Origin: Blastopirellula sp. J2-11
GTDB taxonomy: Bacteria > Planctomycetota > Planctomycetia > Pirellulales > Pirellulaceae
NCBI RefSeq assembly: GCF_024584705.1
Contig: NZ_CP097384.1
Location: forward strand, 5,270,001-5,334,000
Direction: 5' to 3'
DNA: 64,000 nt
In this document: positions 27,542 through 37,007 of the stretch, piece by piece
Position numbering within the stretch: position 1 is the first letter of the stretch
Layout: each line of letters starts with the position of its first letter
The notes under the pieces: model-generated
What the model was told of the DNA's origin: nothing
Seen by the model: only the letters and a program-made list of their open reading frames with translations
Databases searched by the model: none
Program-made: the position numbers and the translations under genes

Positions 27542-28405
27542 ATGCTTCGTCACCTCACCACCATCGCCTTGCTCCTGACCGGTCTGACCAGCGTCGCTCA
27601 GGGCTACGATGTCGTCCTTCGCCGTGAAGCGGTGGTGGTCGATTCCATCGTTCGGCTCGGCGATCTGGCCGAGATCGGTGGGCCTTCGCAACGTTTCGTG
27701 CAAGAGCTGGAACAGTTGGAACTGTTTCCGGCGCCCAGCCTCAATCGCTCTCGCTTTGTCACCATCAATGACATTCGCGCGCAACTGACGGCGCGCGGCT
27801 TTCAGGACGCCGACCTTTACTTTACCGGGGCCAGCCGCACGCGAGTCGCTCGCACTGATGGCGTCGCGCCCCTTAGCAAAATCATTCGCAACGCTTCTCA
27901 ATCGGGCGTGCAGCAAACCAGCTGGAGCGGCGGTCCTTTGGCCGAAGGAGAAGCTCTGGTCGTCTATACGGTTCGTCCGATTCGTCGCGGCGAAGTGATT
28001 CAAGCTGAAGACTTGACCGTACAACCGCTCAACACCGTTCGGACCGAAGGTGATTTTGAAACTCGGATCGAAGCGCTCGTTGGCAAAGAGGCGATTCGCT
28101 CCCTGCCGGCCCAACGTCCCATCGAGTCTGGCTCGATCCGCGAACCGGTGGTCATCCAACAAAACGACGTCGTCACCGTCATCGCCCAAATCGGCGGGCT
28201 CGTCATTCGCCGCGACGCGATCGCCGCCGGCGACGCCAGTGTTGGCGATCTGTTGATGGTGCAAGCGATCTCTCCCGACGCCAAACGAGGTCAACAGCGG
28301 GGAGAAATGTTTCAGGTTCGCGCCTATGGCCCAGGTCAGGCGATGACGCTCAACAGCGATCCACGTCAAGCCGCGACCGTCACCGCATCAAGGGGAACCC
28401 GCTAA
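27542..28405 (+). CDS. flgA: Flagellar P-ring assembly chaperone FlgA
   Basis: The 287-residue protein has a signal peptide (MLRHLTTIALLLTGLTSVAQG, residues 1-21). The SAF domain and C-terminal FlgA region contain VVYTVRPIRRGEVIQAEDL near residue 140 and a final VRAYGPGQAMTLNSD-like end. FlgA is periplasmic and helps FlgI polymerise into the P ring. Its stop codon shares one base with the flgH start (TAATG), so the two are translationally coupled. Confidence 0.93.
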   Translation: MLRHLTTIALLLTGLTSVAQGYDVVLRREAVVVDSIVRLGDLAEIGGPSQRFVQELEQLELFPAPSLNRSRFVTINDIRAQLTARGFQDADLYFTGASRTRVARTDGVAPLSKIIRNASQSGVQQTSWSGGPLAEGEALVVYTVRPIRRGEVIQAEDLTVQPLNTVRTEGDFETRIEALVGKEAIRSLPAQRPIESGSIREPVVIQQNDVVTVIAQIGGLVIRRDAIAAGDASVGDLLMVQAISPDAKRGQQRGEMFQVRAYGPGQAMTLNSDPRQAATVTASRGTR

Positions 28406-29100
28406 TGAACCGAGTCACGATTTTATGTTCCCTGATGCTGACCATCGCGACGACTTCGCTCGCGGCGGCGCAAGGGCCAACTTCGAGCCTGGCTCAGCGC
28501 AGCTTGCCGGGCAACCCGTCCGTTCCCGGCGAACAAGTCGACGGTGCGAACCGCGACCTCAGTTGGTATTACCGCGAACTGCCGCCGCCGCGCAAGATTC
28601 AAATCAAAGACATCGTCCATATTCGCGTCGATGAAGCGGCCGAAATGGAATCCGAAGGCAACCTGAATCGCCGTAAGCAGGCCAACTTCAACGCACTGCT
28701 GGCCAACTGGGTTCATCTCGAAAATCTAAAAGCGATCGTACCCGATCAACAGGAAGATGGCTCGCCTCAGATCACTGGCCAGTTGACCAGCCGCTACCGC
28801 ACGCAAGGAACGTTGGAAACGTTGGAAGAAGTTCGCTTCCGCGTCGCCGCGACGGTCTCTGAGATCATGCCGAACGGCACGCTGAAGATCGAAGCCCAAA
28901 AAGAGATTCAGGTAAACAACGAAACTTGGACCTACTATCTGCGCGGCGTTTGCCGCGTCGAAGACATCGACCCGAACAATGTTGTGTTGAGCGAACGCCT
29001 GGCGAATCTCAGCATCACCAAGCAAGAGACCGGACACATCCGTGATTCGTACAAACGCGGCTGGTTATTGAAGATCTGGGACGGTTGGAAGTGGTTCTAA
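28405..29100 (+). CDS. flgH: Flagellar L-ring protein FlgH, without lipobox
   Basis: The 231-residue product has the FlgH core: GDIVHIRV-like KIQIKDIVHIRVDEAAE near residue 70, LTSRYRTQGTLETLEEVRFRVAATV, LKIEAQKEIQVNNE, and LRGVCRVEDIDPNNVVLSERLANLSI near the end. It forms the L ring in the outer membrane. The N-terminus (MNRVTILCSLMLTIATTSLA-AAQ) looks like a type I signal peptide with no lipobox cysteine at the cleavage site, whereas enterobacterial FlgH is a lipoprotein. It overlaps flgA by one base. Confidence 0.94.
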   Translation: MNRVTILCSLMLTIATTSLAAAQGPTSSLAQRSLPGNPSVPGEQVDGANRDLSWYYRELPPPRKIQIKDIVHIRVDEAAEMESEGNLNRRKQANFNALLANWVHLENLKAIVPDQQEDGSPQITGQLTSRYRTQGTLETLEEVRFRVAATVSEIMPNGTLKIEAQKEIQVNNETWTYYLRGVCRVEDIDPNNVVLSERLANLSITKQETGHIRDSYKRGWLLKIWDGWKWF

Positions 29101-29102
29101 AC

Positions 29103-30248
29103 ATGAAAACGAAACCGATCAAAACCGCCATGAAAACGACTGCTTTGCTGATGTTCGTGGGGATCGCCGGCTACTCCGCCGCGGCTCAAGCACAACCGCA
29201 ATCGCCGCCGCAGCCCTTGGTCGCTGAGCGATTTCAAATCACCCAGCCGTTATCAACTTTCGTCCGCGTCAAAGGACAGGAAGAAAACTACCTGCAAGGG
29301 ATCGGCCTGGTGGTCGGCCTGAAGGGAACCGGCGACAAAAATCTGACCCCGACGCACAAAGCGTTGTCGTTGGTGATGAAACACCTCGGCAGCAACTCCG
29401 GCGCCGGGCCGGATGGAGAGTATTTGCCCGACGCGTTGAAGACCGTCACCAACACCGCGTTGGTAATTGTACGAGCTCGCGTGCCGGCCGAAGGCGCCGA
29501 AGAAGGAGACATGATCGATTGCGAAGTAAGTTCGCTAGGCGCCAAGAGCTTGGAAGGAGGATCGCTGGCGATCAGCACTTTGCAAGGCCCGAACCCGCAC
29601 GACAAGACGGTCTGGGCGATGGCGACCGGCAACCTCGAAACCTTTAGCAAAGCAGTCCCAACCAACGCTCGCATCAAGTCGGGCTGCCGCATCGAAAAGT
29701 CAATTCGCAACTCGTTTGTGACGCCGGACAAAAAAGTCTATCTGGTGCTGAACGACGGCTACAAAGATTGGCAAATGGCTCAAGAGATCGTTTTTAGCGT
29801 CGGCAATCTGCTGCAAGTTGGTCAGGGATCTTCCAGCAACGTGCAAATCGCGCGGGCCCTGGACCAAAAGACGATCGAAGTCCAAATTCCGCCGCAGTAT
29901 CAATCCGACCCGGTCTTTTTCGTCTCGATCCTGATGGATACGCCGATCGTCGACAAACAGCTCAATAACAAAGTAGTCATCAACAAGGCCAGCGGCGTGA
30001 TCGTCGTCGGCTCGGACGTCGAGATCGGTCCTGACGTCGTCACCCACAACGGCATCAAGATCGAAACGATCGATCCCGAGTCTTCCAAGTTTGTCGAGGT
30101 CAATACGCAACCGGCGTATGCGACTCGCTTGAAAGATCTGGTCGACGCTTTGAACACGCTTAAAGTCCCTGCCGAAGACGTGATCGACATCATCGTGGCG
30201 ATCCATCACCAAGGCAAACTGTACGGCGAATTGATCTTTGTGAACTAG
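29103..30248 (+). CDS. flgI: Flagellar P-ring protein FlgI
   Basis: The 381-residue product has a signal peptide (about residues 1-31, ending SAAAQAQ) and FlgI signatures: ENYLQGIGLVVGLKGTGD near 61, VIVRARVPA, IDCEVSSLGAKSLEGGSL, and the C-terminal VPAEDVIDIIVAIHHQGKLYGELI. The ATG at 29103, two bases after the flgH stop, gives a proper signal peptide and is preferred to one inside flgH. It forms the periplasmic P ring, folded with FlgA help. Length is typical. Confidence 0.96.
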   Translation: MKTKPIKTAMKTTALLMFVGIAGYSAAAQAQPQSPPQPLVAERFQITQPLSTFVRVKGQEENYLQGIGLVVGLKGTGDKNLTPTHKALSLVMKHLGSNSGAGPDGEYLPDALKTVTNTALVIVRARVPAEGAEEGDMIDCEVSSLGAKSLEGGSLAISTLQGPNPHDKTVWAMATGNLETFSKAVPTNARIKSGCRIEKSIRNSFVTPDKKVYLVLNDGYKDWQMAQEIVFSVGNLLQVGQGSSSNVQIARALDQKTIEVQIPPQYQSDPVFFVSILMDTPIVDKQLNNKVVINKASGVIVVGSDVEIGPDVVTHNGIKIETIDPESSKFVEVNTQPAYATRLKDLVDALNTLKVPAEDVIDIIVAIHHQGKLYGELIFVN

Positions 30249-30268
30249 CAAACGCCGAGAAACGAACC

Positions 30269-30688
30269 ATGGTAACCAGCGCCCCCGCCAATTTGACTTC
30301 CGCCGCTCCCGCTGCTCAGCAGTCGGAACTGCGGGAAAAGTTCGACCAGTTCGTCGGGGAATCGCTATTCGGCCAAATGCTGAAGTCGATGCGGAAGTCG
30401 GTCGGCAAGCCTGCCTATTTTCATGGCGGTCGCGGCGAAGAAGTCTTCCAATCGCAACTCGATCAACTGCTTGTAGAAAAACTATCCGAAGCCAGCGCTC
30501 AGGAGCTGTCAGGTCCCATGTTTGAACAATTTATGACTCAGTCGAATCTCAGTCCCGAATCGAATTCGAGTTCGTCTTCTAACGAAACGTCGCAACGATC
30601 GCCTCACTGGAAGCAAGTCAGCCTGATTCAGGCCGTGCAGACGTTGAACGATCAACCGAGCGCTCCGCTGTTGGACGCTTTGGCGTAA
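30269..30688 (+). CDS. flgJ: FlgJ-like rod-binding protein, no muramidase domain
   Basis: The 139-residue product has the short rod-binding domain: FDQFVGESLFGQMLKSMRKS near residue 24 and GGRGEEVFQSQLDQLLVEKL near 48. A Ser-rich tail (about 95-110) follows. The C-terminal glucosaminidase domain of enterobacterial FlgJ is absent, as in many alpha-proteobacterial and planctomycete-type forms, so a separate enzyme must open peptidoglycan for the rod. It lies between flgI and flgN, as expected. Confidence 0.85.
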   Translation: MVTSAPANLTSAAPAAQQSELREKFDQFVGESLFGQMLKSMRKSVGKPAYFHGGRGEEVFQSQLDQLLVEKLSEASAQELSGPMFEQFMTQSNLSPESNSSSSSNETSQRSPHWKQVSLIQAVQTLNDQPSAPLLDALA

Positions 30689-30729
30689 ACACCGCTTTCA
30701 TCGCAAGCCGCTAGAGTAAGGTTTTCGCT

Positions 30730-31251
30730 ATGCCCTTTACGCCCGTAGACGACGCGTTGGAAACTTCGACCGTCGACTGGGAAGCGTCCACCGCCGAAGT
30801 TCTGCAAGAACTGACCAGCGTCCAGGACGAACTCATCGAAGTGCTGGGGACTAAACGCAGCCAGATGGTCGCACGCGACATCCCCGGGATGGAAGCGACG
30901 CAACTGCGTGAGCTCGATCTGATCCAGCGACTCGAACAACTGCGCGACGCGCGCCATGACTTGCTGCTATCAGCGCAAAAGCAGGGATTGCCTGGCGATA
31001 GCATCGAATCGCTAGCCGTACTTGCTGATGGCGCCGAAGGTGAGAAACTGCGCGAGATAGCAAGCACAGCGAAGCAACGAATGCGCACTATCCAGAACGA
31101 GACGCTAGTAAACTTCGTGCTAGCCCAACGCAGCGTCCTACATTTGTCGCAGATTTTGCAGATCATTGCGACCGGCGGCAAACTTCAGCCGACTTATGAA
31201 CAGGAGAACTCCGCACATCAAGGAGGGACTCTTGTGGACCATGAAGCCTAA
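30730..31251 (+). CDS. flgN: FlgN-type chaperone
   Basis: The 173-residue product is almost entirely helical, with heptad-like LTSVQDELIEVLGTKR and ELDLIQRLEQLRDARHDLL segments and a FlgN-like C-terminal helix QRSVLHLSQILQIIATGG. FlgN proteins keep FlgK and FlgL unfolded and soluble before export. Sequence similarity in this family is low; the call leans on helix content, size and position directly before flgK and flgL, whose products it would serve. The FlgL client here is four times normal size. Confidence 0.8.
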   Translation: MPFTPVDDALETSTVDWEASTAEVLQELTSVQDELIEVLGTKRSQMVARDIPGMEATQLRELDLIQRLEQLRDARHDLLLSAQKQGLPGDSIESLAVLADGAEGEKLREIASTAKQRMRTIQNETLVNFVLAQRSVLHLSQILQIIATGGKLQPTYEQENSAHQGGTLVDHEA

Positions 31252-31288
31252 TTTTGACCAGGCGAAGGTCCATGGAGGATAGTCAAGG

Positions 31289-32992
31289 ATGACTCTTTTT
31301 ACATCGCTTCAGCAATCCAAGAACGCGCTGGTCGCCGCTCAAATCGGGATCCAAGTGACGGGCAATAATATTGCCAACGTCAATACGCCCGATTATCTGC
31401 GCGAACGAGTTATCTATACCCCTGCGCCGACCCAAGCTTACGGCAACCTGCGGCTCGGAATGGGCGTGCAGGTCGAAGCGGTCGTTCAACAGGTCGACCA
31501 ATTCCTCGAAGAACGCCTACGAAATTCGATCAGCGATCTCGCCAACGGCGAAACCCAAGAGAGCGTCTATCTACAGCTTGAGGCGCTTGTCGGCGAATTA
31601 AGCGATACCGACATCAGCACCTCGCTGAATGATTTTTTGGGGAGCATCAATGACATCCTCAATCAGCCCGAAGATGTCAGCGTTCGCAACTTGTCGGTCC
31701 TTCGTGGCCAGACGCTAGCAAGAGACATCAGCCGTTTGTATGGCCGCGCCAAGGAAGTTCACACCGATCTCAATAAGCAAATTAAGCAGGCGGCCACCGA
31801 CATCAACTCGCTGCTGAATGATATCGCCGATTTGAACGTCAAGATCACGACACTGGAAGCTGGGCCGATCACCAAAAGCGACGCGATCGGTCTGCGTGAT
31901 CAACGCCAGCGCAAGCTGACCGAATTGGCCGGCATCATCGACATTAAGGGAGTCGAGCAAGAGAATGGATCGACCTCGGTATTTCTCGGCGGCGAATACC
32001 TGGTCATCGACGGCATCGCTCGGCAGGTCGAAACAAAATCGGTCGCCGAAGACGGCCTTACCAATGTGAAGCTCACGTTGGCCGGCACCGACTCGCCGAT
32101 TCTAGCGAGTTCCGGAAAATTGGCAGGTATGATCACTTCGCGCGATGCGATTGTCGGCGAGTTCATGAACAATCTGGATGACTTCGCCCAGACGTTAACC
32201 TTTGAATTCAATCGCGTTTTTTCGAGCGGACAAGGACAAACCGGTTATCAGACGATGACCAGCGAGTTCTTCGTCGAAGACGCATCGATCGATCAACCTT
32301 TAGACCAGGTTGGGCTCCCCTACACGCCGACCAACGGCTCTTTCAAGATATTCACTCAGAACCTGCAGACAGGCCTGAAGAACACCATCGACATCTCGGT
32401 CAAGCTGAACGGCTTGCCGGATGATACGTCGCTGCAAGGTCTGGCTGACGCGATCAGCGAAGTGGACGGCCTGACTGCATCGATCTCACTGGATGGTCAC
32501 CTGCAGATTGACAGCGATTCGCAGAACGTCGAATTCGCCTTCGGTAGTGATACGAGCGGCGTTCTAGCGGCGTTAGGCCTTGGCACGTTCTTTACCGGGA
32601 CATCGGCCAGCACCATCGGCATTCAACAGGTGATCAAAGAGGACCCCTCCAAATTCGCCGCGAGCAAGAACGGTATCGGCGTCGACACCGACAATGCCGT
32701 TGAAATGGCCGGATTCCTCGATCGTCCCTTGGATAGTCGCAATGGACAAACGCTCGACAATGTTTATGCACAATTGGTTGGCGAAGTGACGCAATCGGCT
32801 TCGGTCGCCAAATCGGTCGCCGAAGGTTACCGCGTCTTCAAAGAAACGCTAGATGGGCAAAAGCAGGGACTTAGCGGCGTCAGCCTGGACGAAGAAGCGG
32901 TCAACTTGATTACCTTTCAGCGTCAATTTCAAGCAGCGTCGCGGTTGATTTCCGTCATCGATGAACTGCTCGAAGTATTGGTCAACATTTAG
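31289..32992 (+). CDS. flgK: Flagellar hook-associated protein 1 (FlgK)
   Basis: The 567-residue product has the N-terminal axial motif VTGNNIANVNTPDYLRERV near residue 25, a coiled-coil-rich region (about 60-190), LGGEYLVIDGIARQVE near 231, and the C-terminal GVSLDEEAVNLITFQRQFQAASRLISVIDEL helix. FlgK forms the first ring of the hook-filament junction. Length is normal, so unlike its partner FlgL it carries no giant insertion. GGAGG-like bases precede the start. Confidence 0.95.
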   Translation: MTLFTSLQQSKNALVAAQIGIQVTGNNIANVNTPDYLRERVIYTPAPTQAYGNLRLGMGVQVEAVVQQVDQFLEERLRNSISDLANGETQESVYLQLEALVGELSDTDISTSLNDFLGSINDILNQPEDVSVRNLSVLRGQTLARDISRLYGRAKEVHTDLNKQIKQAATDINSLLNDIADLNVKITTLEAGPITKSDAIGLRDQRQRKLTELAGIIDIKGVEQENGSTSVFLGGEYLVIDGIARQVETKSVAEDGLTNVKLTLAGTDSPILASSGKLAGMITSRDAIVGEFMNNLDDFAQTLTFEFNRVFSSGQGQTGYQTMTSEFFVEDASIDQPLDQVGLPYTPTNGSFKIFTQNLQTGLKNTIDISVKLNGLPDDTSLQGLADAISEVDGLTASISLDGHLQIDSDSQNVEFAFGSDTSGVLAALGLGTFFTGTSASTIGIQQVIKEDPSKFAASKNGIGVDTDNAVEMAGFLDRPLDSRNGQTLDNVYAQLVGEVTQSASVAKSVAEGYRVFKETLDGQKQGLSGVSLDEEAVNLITFQRQFQAASRLISVIDELLEVLVNI

Positions 32993-33113
32993 CAAGCAGA
33001 TAAGAAGTCGCGGTAATTTGTGATTCGAGCGACGCCGCCGAAAGATCGCCGGCTGCGTTCGCGTTTTTGTACATTCCCATTTCATCCTTGCGTTCCAAGC
33101 AGCGCCTACCGCC

Positions 33114-36100
33114 ATGACTCGAATCGTACCAGTCCCGACTACCCGCGTAAGCGACGGCAACTTGCATTCTCGTTTGCTGTCGCAATTAGCGGCAAGTCAA
33201 GCCAACCTGTTCAGCCTGCAAAACCAGCTCAGCACGGGCCGTCGGCTGTTGGCGCCTAGCGACGATGCGCCGGCCGCGATTCGCGGCATCACGTTGCAGT
33301 CGTTGATCGAACGGAAGACGCAGATCAGCGTCAATCTGTCGACCAGCCAGTCGTACCTGGCCGCGACCGATACGGCGATGGCCGGCGCCGCCGATTTGTT
33401 GGCCGAAATGCGTGGTCTGGCCGTCACGATGGTCGATTCGACAGCAACCGATACCGAAGTCGCGGCGGCGAGTCAAACTTTCCAGAACGCGCTGCAGCAA
33501 TTCGTGGATATTGGAAATCGGCAGTTCCGCGGTCGCTACCTCTTCGGCGGCTCTAATACCACGACGACTCCGTTTACCATCAAAGACGGCCTGGTCCAAT
33601 ACAACGGCAACACGAATAGCCTGAACAGCTTTGCCGATATCGATTTGCTCTTTGATACGACCGTGAACGGCAACGACGCTTTCGGTGCGATCTCGCCGGA
33701 AGTCAAAAGTCAGATCGATCTGAATCCCGTACTAACCAAAAATACAAAGCTCTCCAATCTGCGCGGCGGCGGTGGAATTGCATCCGGCAGCTTTGTCATT
33801 TCCGATGGCGTCAATCCAGTCACAATTGACATTCGCTCGGCCGAAACTGTCGGTGACGTCATCAACTTGATTGAGAAGAACCCGCCGCCGGGACGAACAA
33901 TCACTGCGCGAATCGACAACAACAGTCTGATCGTTGATATAGACGATGCTGGCGGCGGCAACTTGACGATCCGCGAAACCGGCGGAAGTCATGTCGCCGC
34001 CCAACTAGGGATCCTGAAAACCAACGGCAACGGCGTCAATCCGATTGAAGGCGCTGATCTGAATCCGATTATTACGGCGACCACCAAGCTGTCAGACATT
34101 TTGGGGTCCAAGTCGCAAGCAGTCGTTTCTTACGCCGGCGCCAATAACGACATCGTCCTGAACGCCAAAAATAACGGCGCCGATGCAAACGGCGTCACGC
34201 TGCAATTGGTCAATGATGATCTGCTGCAAGCCAAGCCGGGGCTGACCAAAGGGAACGAAGTCGTCACGCTGGCCGAAGATTTGCAACGTGCGCAGACGAC
34301 GCTCGACCTGGATGGGGCCGGCAACAGTTTGTTGCTCACCGCAAACTCGACCGATGGCAGTCTGGACGGCGCACGAATCGTCTTCGATTCTACCGGCGAC
34401 ATCGGCGACACTGCCGTGATCGGTCCAACTACCGTCGTCAACGGCGTGAAGACAATCACCGTCCAGATTGACGATACCGATGAAACTTCGCTGCAATCAC
34501 TGTCGGACGCGTTCATCGCCGATGGGCGATTCTCGGTTGGATTTGATACGTCCACCGGCGAATCATTCAACGCAGCGAGCCCGGTTCTCGCCACCAATAG
34601 CGGCAACGCCTATACGACCTACGTTCAACAAGATGGCGTGAAAGCACGCGCCGCGGTCCCACTCTCCGGCGGTAACAACGACTTAATCTTGACCGCCAAC
34701 CAAGCGGGATTTGATTTTAACAACGTCAACATCGTGATCGACGCCTCGGGAGACATCGGCAACACGGCGACGGCGACTTACACCGACGATGGCTCTACAC
34801 GCACGTTGACGCTCGCCGTCGACGACAGCGATGAGACTTCGCTGCAAACCTTGATGAACGCGATCATCGCGGAAGGATCGTTCTCGGTTCGCCCCGATAG
34901 CTCCAACGGCAATACGTTTAACCCCAACTCGTTCGTTTCGGCGACCGACGATGGTTCGATCGGAAACACCGGCAATAGCGGCGGCGACTCCAAGACGATT
35001 TTTGCCCGCGTTGACGCCGATCGCACCAACGCCAACCAGCTTGTTTCGGCGCTGAATAACAACGCAAAATTTAGCGAACTGTATACAGCCGAGATTGACG
35101 AACACGATACGGTTTCGGATTTTCAACGCGGAACGGGGGTTGTCGATCTCTCGGTGATCGCTGAGTTCCAAGGAGGAAGCGGCGCCAATTTTGACGCTTC
35201 GTCTGGGCTGCAAATCATCAACGGCGGCGATCCGCAAATTCTTAAGTTTGATGACGCGAAGACAGTCGAGGATCTGCTGAACGTATTTAACGGCGCCGGT
35301 TTGGGCGTCCTGGCCGAAATCAATAGTGCCGGAAACGGCATCAACGTTCGCTCGGTCGTAAGCGGCGGCGATTTCACCATCGGTGAGAACGGCGGCACGA
35401 CTGCGTCCCAGCTAGGCCTGCGTACTTTTAATGAATCTACGCCGCTTAATTCGCTCAACTACGGCCTGGGAGTTCACGCGACTGAAGGGACCGATTTCAC
35501 GATAACTCGCAATGACGGCCAGCAGTTGGAGATTGATGTCTCGAGTGCTAAAACCGTGGGCGACGTTCTCAATCTGATCAACAACCATCCCGACAATCAA
35601 GACGGTAGCCCGGTTGTCGCGCGACTCTCTGACTTTGGCAACGGCATCGAACTGGTCGACGACAATCCGGCCGGCGTTGGTCGTTTGACAATTGAACGAG
35701 ATATTTTGAGTTCGGCGATCATCGATCTTGGGTTGATGCCGGCAGGTGAAACGGTGACAACCGTTTCTGATTCGCCAACCGCAACAGCGGCGACCGCGAC
35801 AGTCGAATTTTCTCCGCCTACAAACGAAAATAACGCGATTCAGATCAGCGCCAACTTACCAGGCACGACGTTTAACAACGTGCAGGTCGAATTCGTCAAC
35901 TCGGCCGCTTCCGGCGACCAGGCGATCGTGAACTATGATCCGAATACGAAAAAGTTGACGATCGATGTTGATCCCGCGGCGACCACTGCAAATACGGTCA
36001 TCGCGGCGATCAACGCTGAAGGAACCTTCTCAGCAGATACGGCGCTTCAGAGCGATCCCACTAACAATGGCGAAGGATTGATCGTTCAAACCGGCGTGAT

Positions 36101-36845
36101 CACTTCGACCAACGGCGGAACCCCCATCGCTGACGCCGAACCGTCCGCCGCCTCGGTCAGCTTTGCGGCCCCGGAAGATCTGAACACCGCGTTCACGTTG
36201 GAGTCGCTTTATCCGGGCACCGCTCATAACGATGTCCAGATCGTCTTCACGGATACGCTGTCGTCGGGATCGCCGACCGCCGTTTACAACTCGGGGTCAA
36301 AAACGCTGACCCTCTCGATCGACGCCGGCGTAACGACAACATCGGAGATCGTCAACGCGATCAACCTCGAAGGGACATTCCACTCTCAACTTGATCGCAG
36401 CGTCGACATCACAAACGACGGGACAGGCGCCGTTTCGGCGACAGGGACAGTCGGCACCACATCTGGCGGCACAGCCGAAGTGATGTCTGGAAAAGACGTC
36501 AACCCGCGAGAAACCAAAAGCGTTTTCAACACGCTGATCAAATTAAACGAGGCGATCGTCGCACGCGACTACGTGCAGATCAGTCGCCTGGTTGATTCGC
36601 TGGACACGGATCTCTCCAGACTCAGCTTTTCACGTGGCGAACTCGGCGCCCGTTCGCAGAACGTCGATTTGATGAAGACGCGACTTGAAGACGACATGGT
36701 CGAATTGGATGCGAACTTGTCGACCGAGATCGAGGTCGACTTCGTCAAAGCGGCCTCTGATTTCGCCGCGCAACAAGCTTCGTACCAGGCGTCGCTGCAA
36801 ACGATCGGACAGATTTATCAATTGTCGCTGCTCGACTATATCTAA
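33114..36845 (+). CDS. flgL: Flagellar hook-associated protein 3 (FlgL), giant form
   Basis: The ends are plainly FlgL. The N-terminus TTRVSDGNLHSRLLSQLAAS with NQLSTGRRLLAPSDDAPAA and the C-terminus FSRGELGARSQNVDLMKTR and FVKAASDFAAQQASYQASLQ are diagnostic. At 1243 residues it is about four times the usual 300. Residues about 190-1115 are insertion: flagellin-IN-like segments (ETVGDVINLIE near 247; KTVGDVLNLIN near 815) and four clear plus one degenerate copies of a repeat shared with flagellin and FliD, starting near residues 344, 403, 520, 905 and 1023. Asp, Asn, Gly and Thr dominate and cysteine is absent. It forms the second junction ring. Confidence 0.93.
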   Translation: MTRIVPVPTTRVSDGNLHSRLLSQLAASQANLFSLQNQLSTGRRLLAPSDDAPAAIRGITLQSLIERKTQISVNLSTSQSYLAATDTAMAGAADLLAEMRGLAVTMVDSTATDTEVAAASQTFQNALQQFVDIGNRQFRGRYLFGGSNTTTTPFTIKDGLVQYNGNTNSLNSFADIDLLFDTTVNGNDAFGAISPEVKSQIDLNPVLTKNTKLSNLRGGGGIASGSFVISDGVNPVTIDIRSAETVGDVINLIEKNPPPGRTITARIDNNSLIVDIDDAGGGNLTIRETGGSHVAAQLGILKTNGNGVNPIEGADLNPIITATTKLSDILGSKSQAVVSYAGANNDIVLNAKNNGADANGVTLQLVNDDLLQAKPGLTKGNEVVTLAEDLQRAQTTLDLDGAGNSLLLTANSTDGSLDGARIVFDSTGDIGDTAVIGPTTVVNGVKTITVQIDDTDETSLQSLSDAFIADGRFSVGFDTSTGESFNAASPVLATNSGNAYTTYVQQDGVKARAAVPLSGGNNDLILTANQAGFDFNNVNIVIDASGDIGNTATATYTDDGSTRTLTLAVDDSDETSLQTLMNAIIAEGSFSVRPDSSNGNTFNPNSFVSATDDGSIGNTGNSGGDSKTIFARVDADRTNANQLVSALNNNAKFSELYTAEIDEHDTVSDFQRGTGVVDLSVIAEFQGGSGANFDASSGLQIINGGDPQILKFDDAKTVEDLLNVFNGAGLGVLAEINSAGNGINVRSVVSGGDFTIGENGGTTASQLGLRTFNESTPLNSLNYGLGVHATEGTDFTITRNDGQQLEIDVSSAKTVGDVLNLINNHPDNQDGSPVVARLSDFGNGIELVDDNPAGVGRLTIERDILSSAIIDLGLMPAGETVTTVSDSPTATAATATVEFSPPTNENNAIQISANLPGTTFNNVQVEFVNSAASGDQAIVNYDPNTKKLTIDVDPAATTANTVIAAINAEGTFSADTALQSDPTNNGEGLIVQTGVITSTNGGTPIADAEPSAASVSFAAPEDLNTAFTLESLYPGTAHNDVQIVFTDTLSSGSPTAVYNSGSKTLTLSIDAGVTTTSEIVNAINLEGTFHSQLDRSVDITNDGTGAVSATGTVGTTSGGTAEVMSGKDVNPRETKSVFNTLIKLNEAIVARDYVQISRLVDSLDTDLSRLSFSRGELGARSQNVDLMKTRLEDDMVELDANLSTEIEVDFVKAASDFAAQQASYQASLQTIGQIYQLSLLDYI
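34143..36460 (+). repeat. FlgL share of the flagellar surface repeat
   Basis: Copies begin near 34143 (degenerate), 34320, 34671, 35826 and 36180. Each has an opening beta-type strand (LTAN/ISAN), a short FNNVQ-like turn, an Asp-rich loop, a KTLTLSID-like strand and a helix with IVNAIN before a final F-x-x. The 34320 and 34671 copies are close to each other (DETSLQ-L, FSV), pointing to local duplication. Boundaries were set by eye. Confidence 0.7.
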
Positions 36846-36924
36846 TCTGGAATACGTAAGAAAACGTGGCGCCGCACGTTCTGCGACGGATATTCGGATT
36901 TTATGGATTCGTCCTGGTTCAGTC

Positions 36925-36932
36925 GCCGATAA
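36925..36932 (+). promoter_or_regulatory. FliA-like -10 box before fliW
   Basis: GCCGATAA is identical to the sigma-28 (FliA) -10 consensus and lies 75 bases before the fliW ATG. The -35 position, 15 bases upstream, reads GATT rather than TAAA, so the promoter is only a candidate. Confidence 0.4.
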
Positions 36933-37007
36933 ATCAGAATGTCAGAAATTAGGTCGCTACTAGGGCGATCATGCCAGCATTGCATCACTGATCGAGATGT
37001 TTCGACC

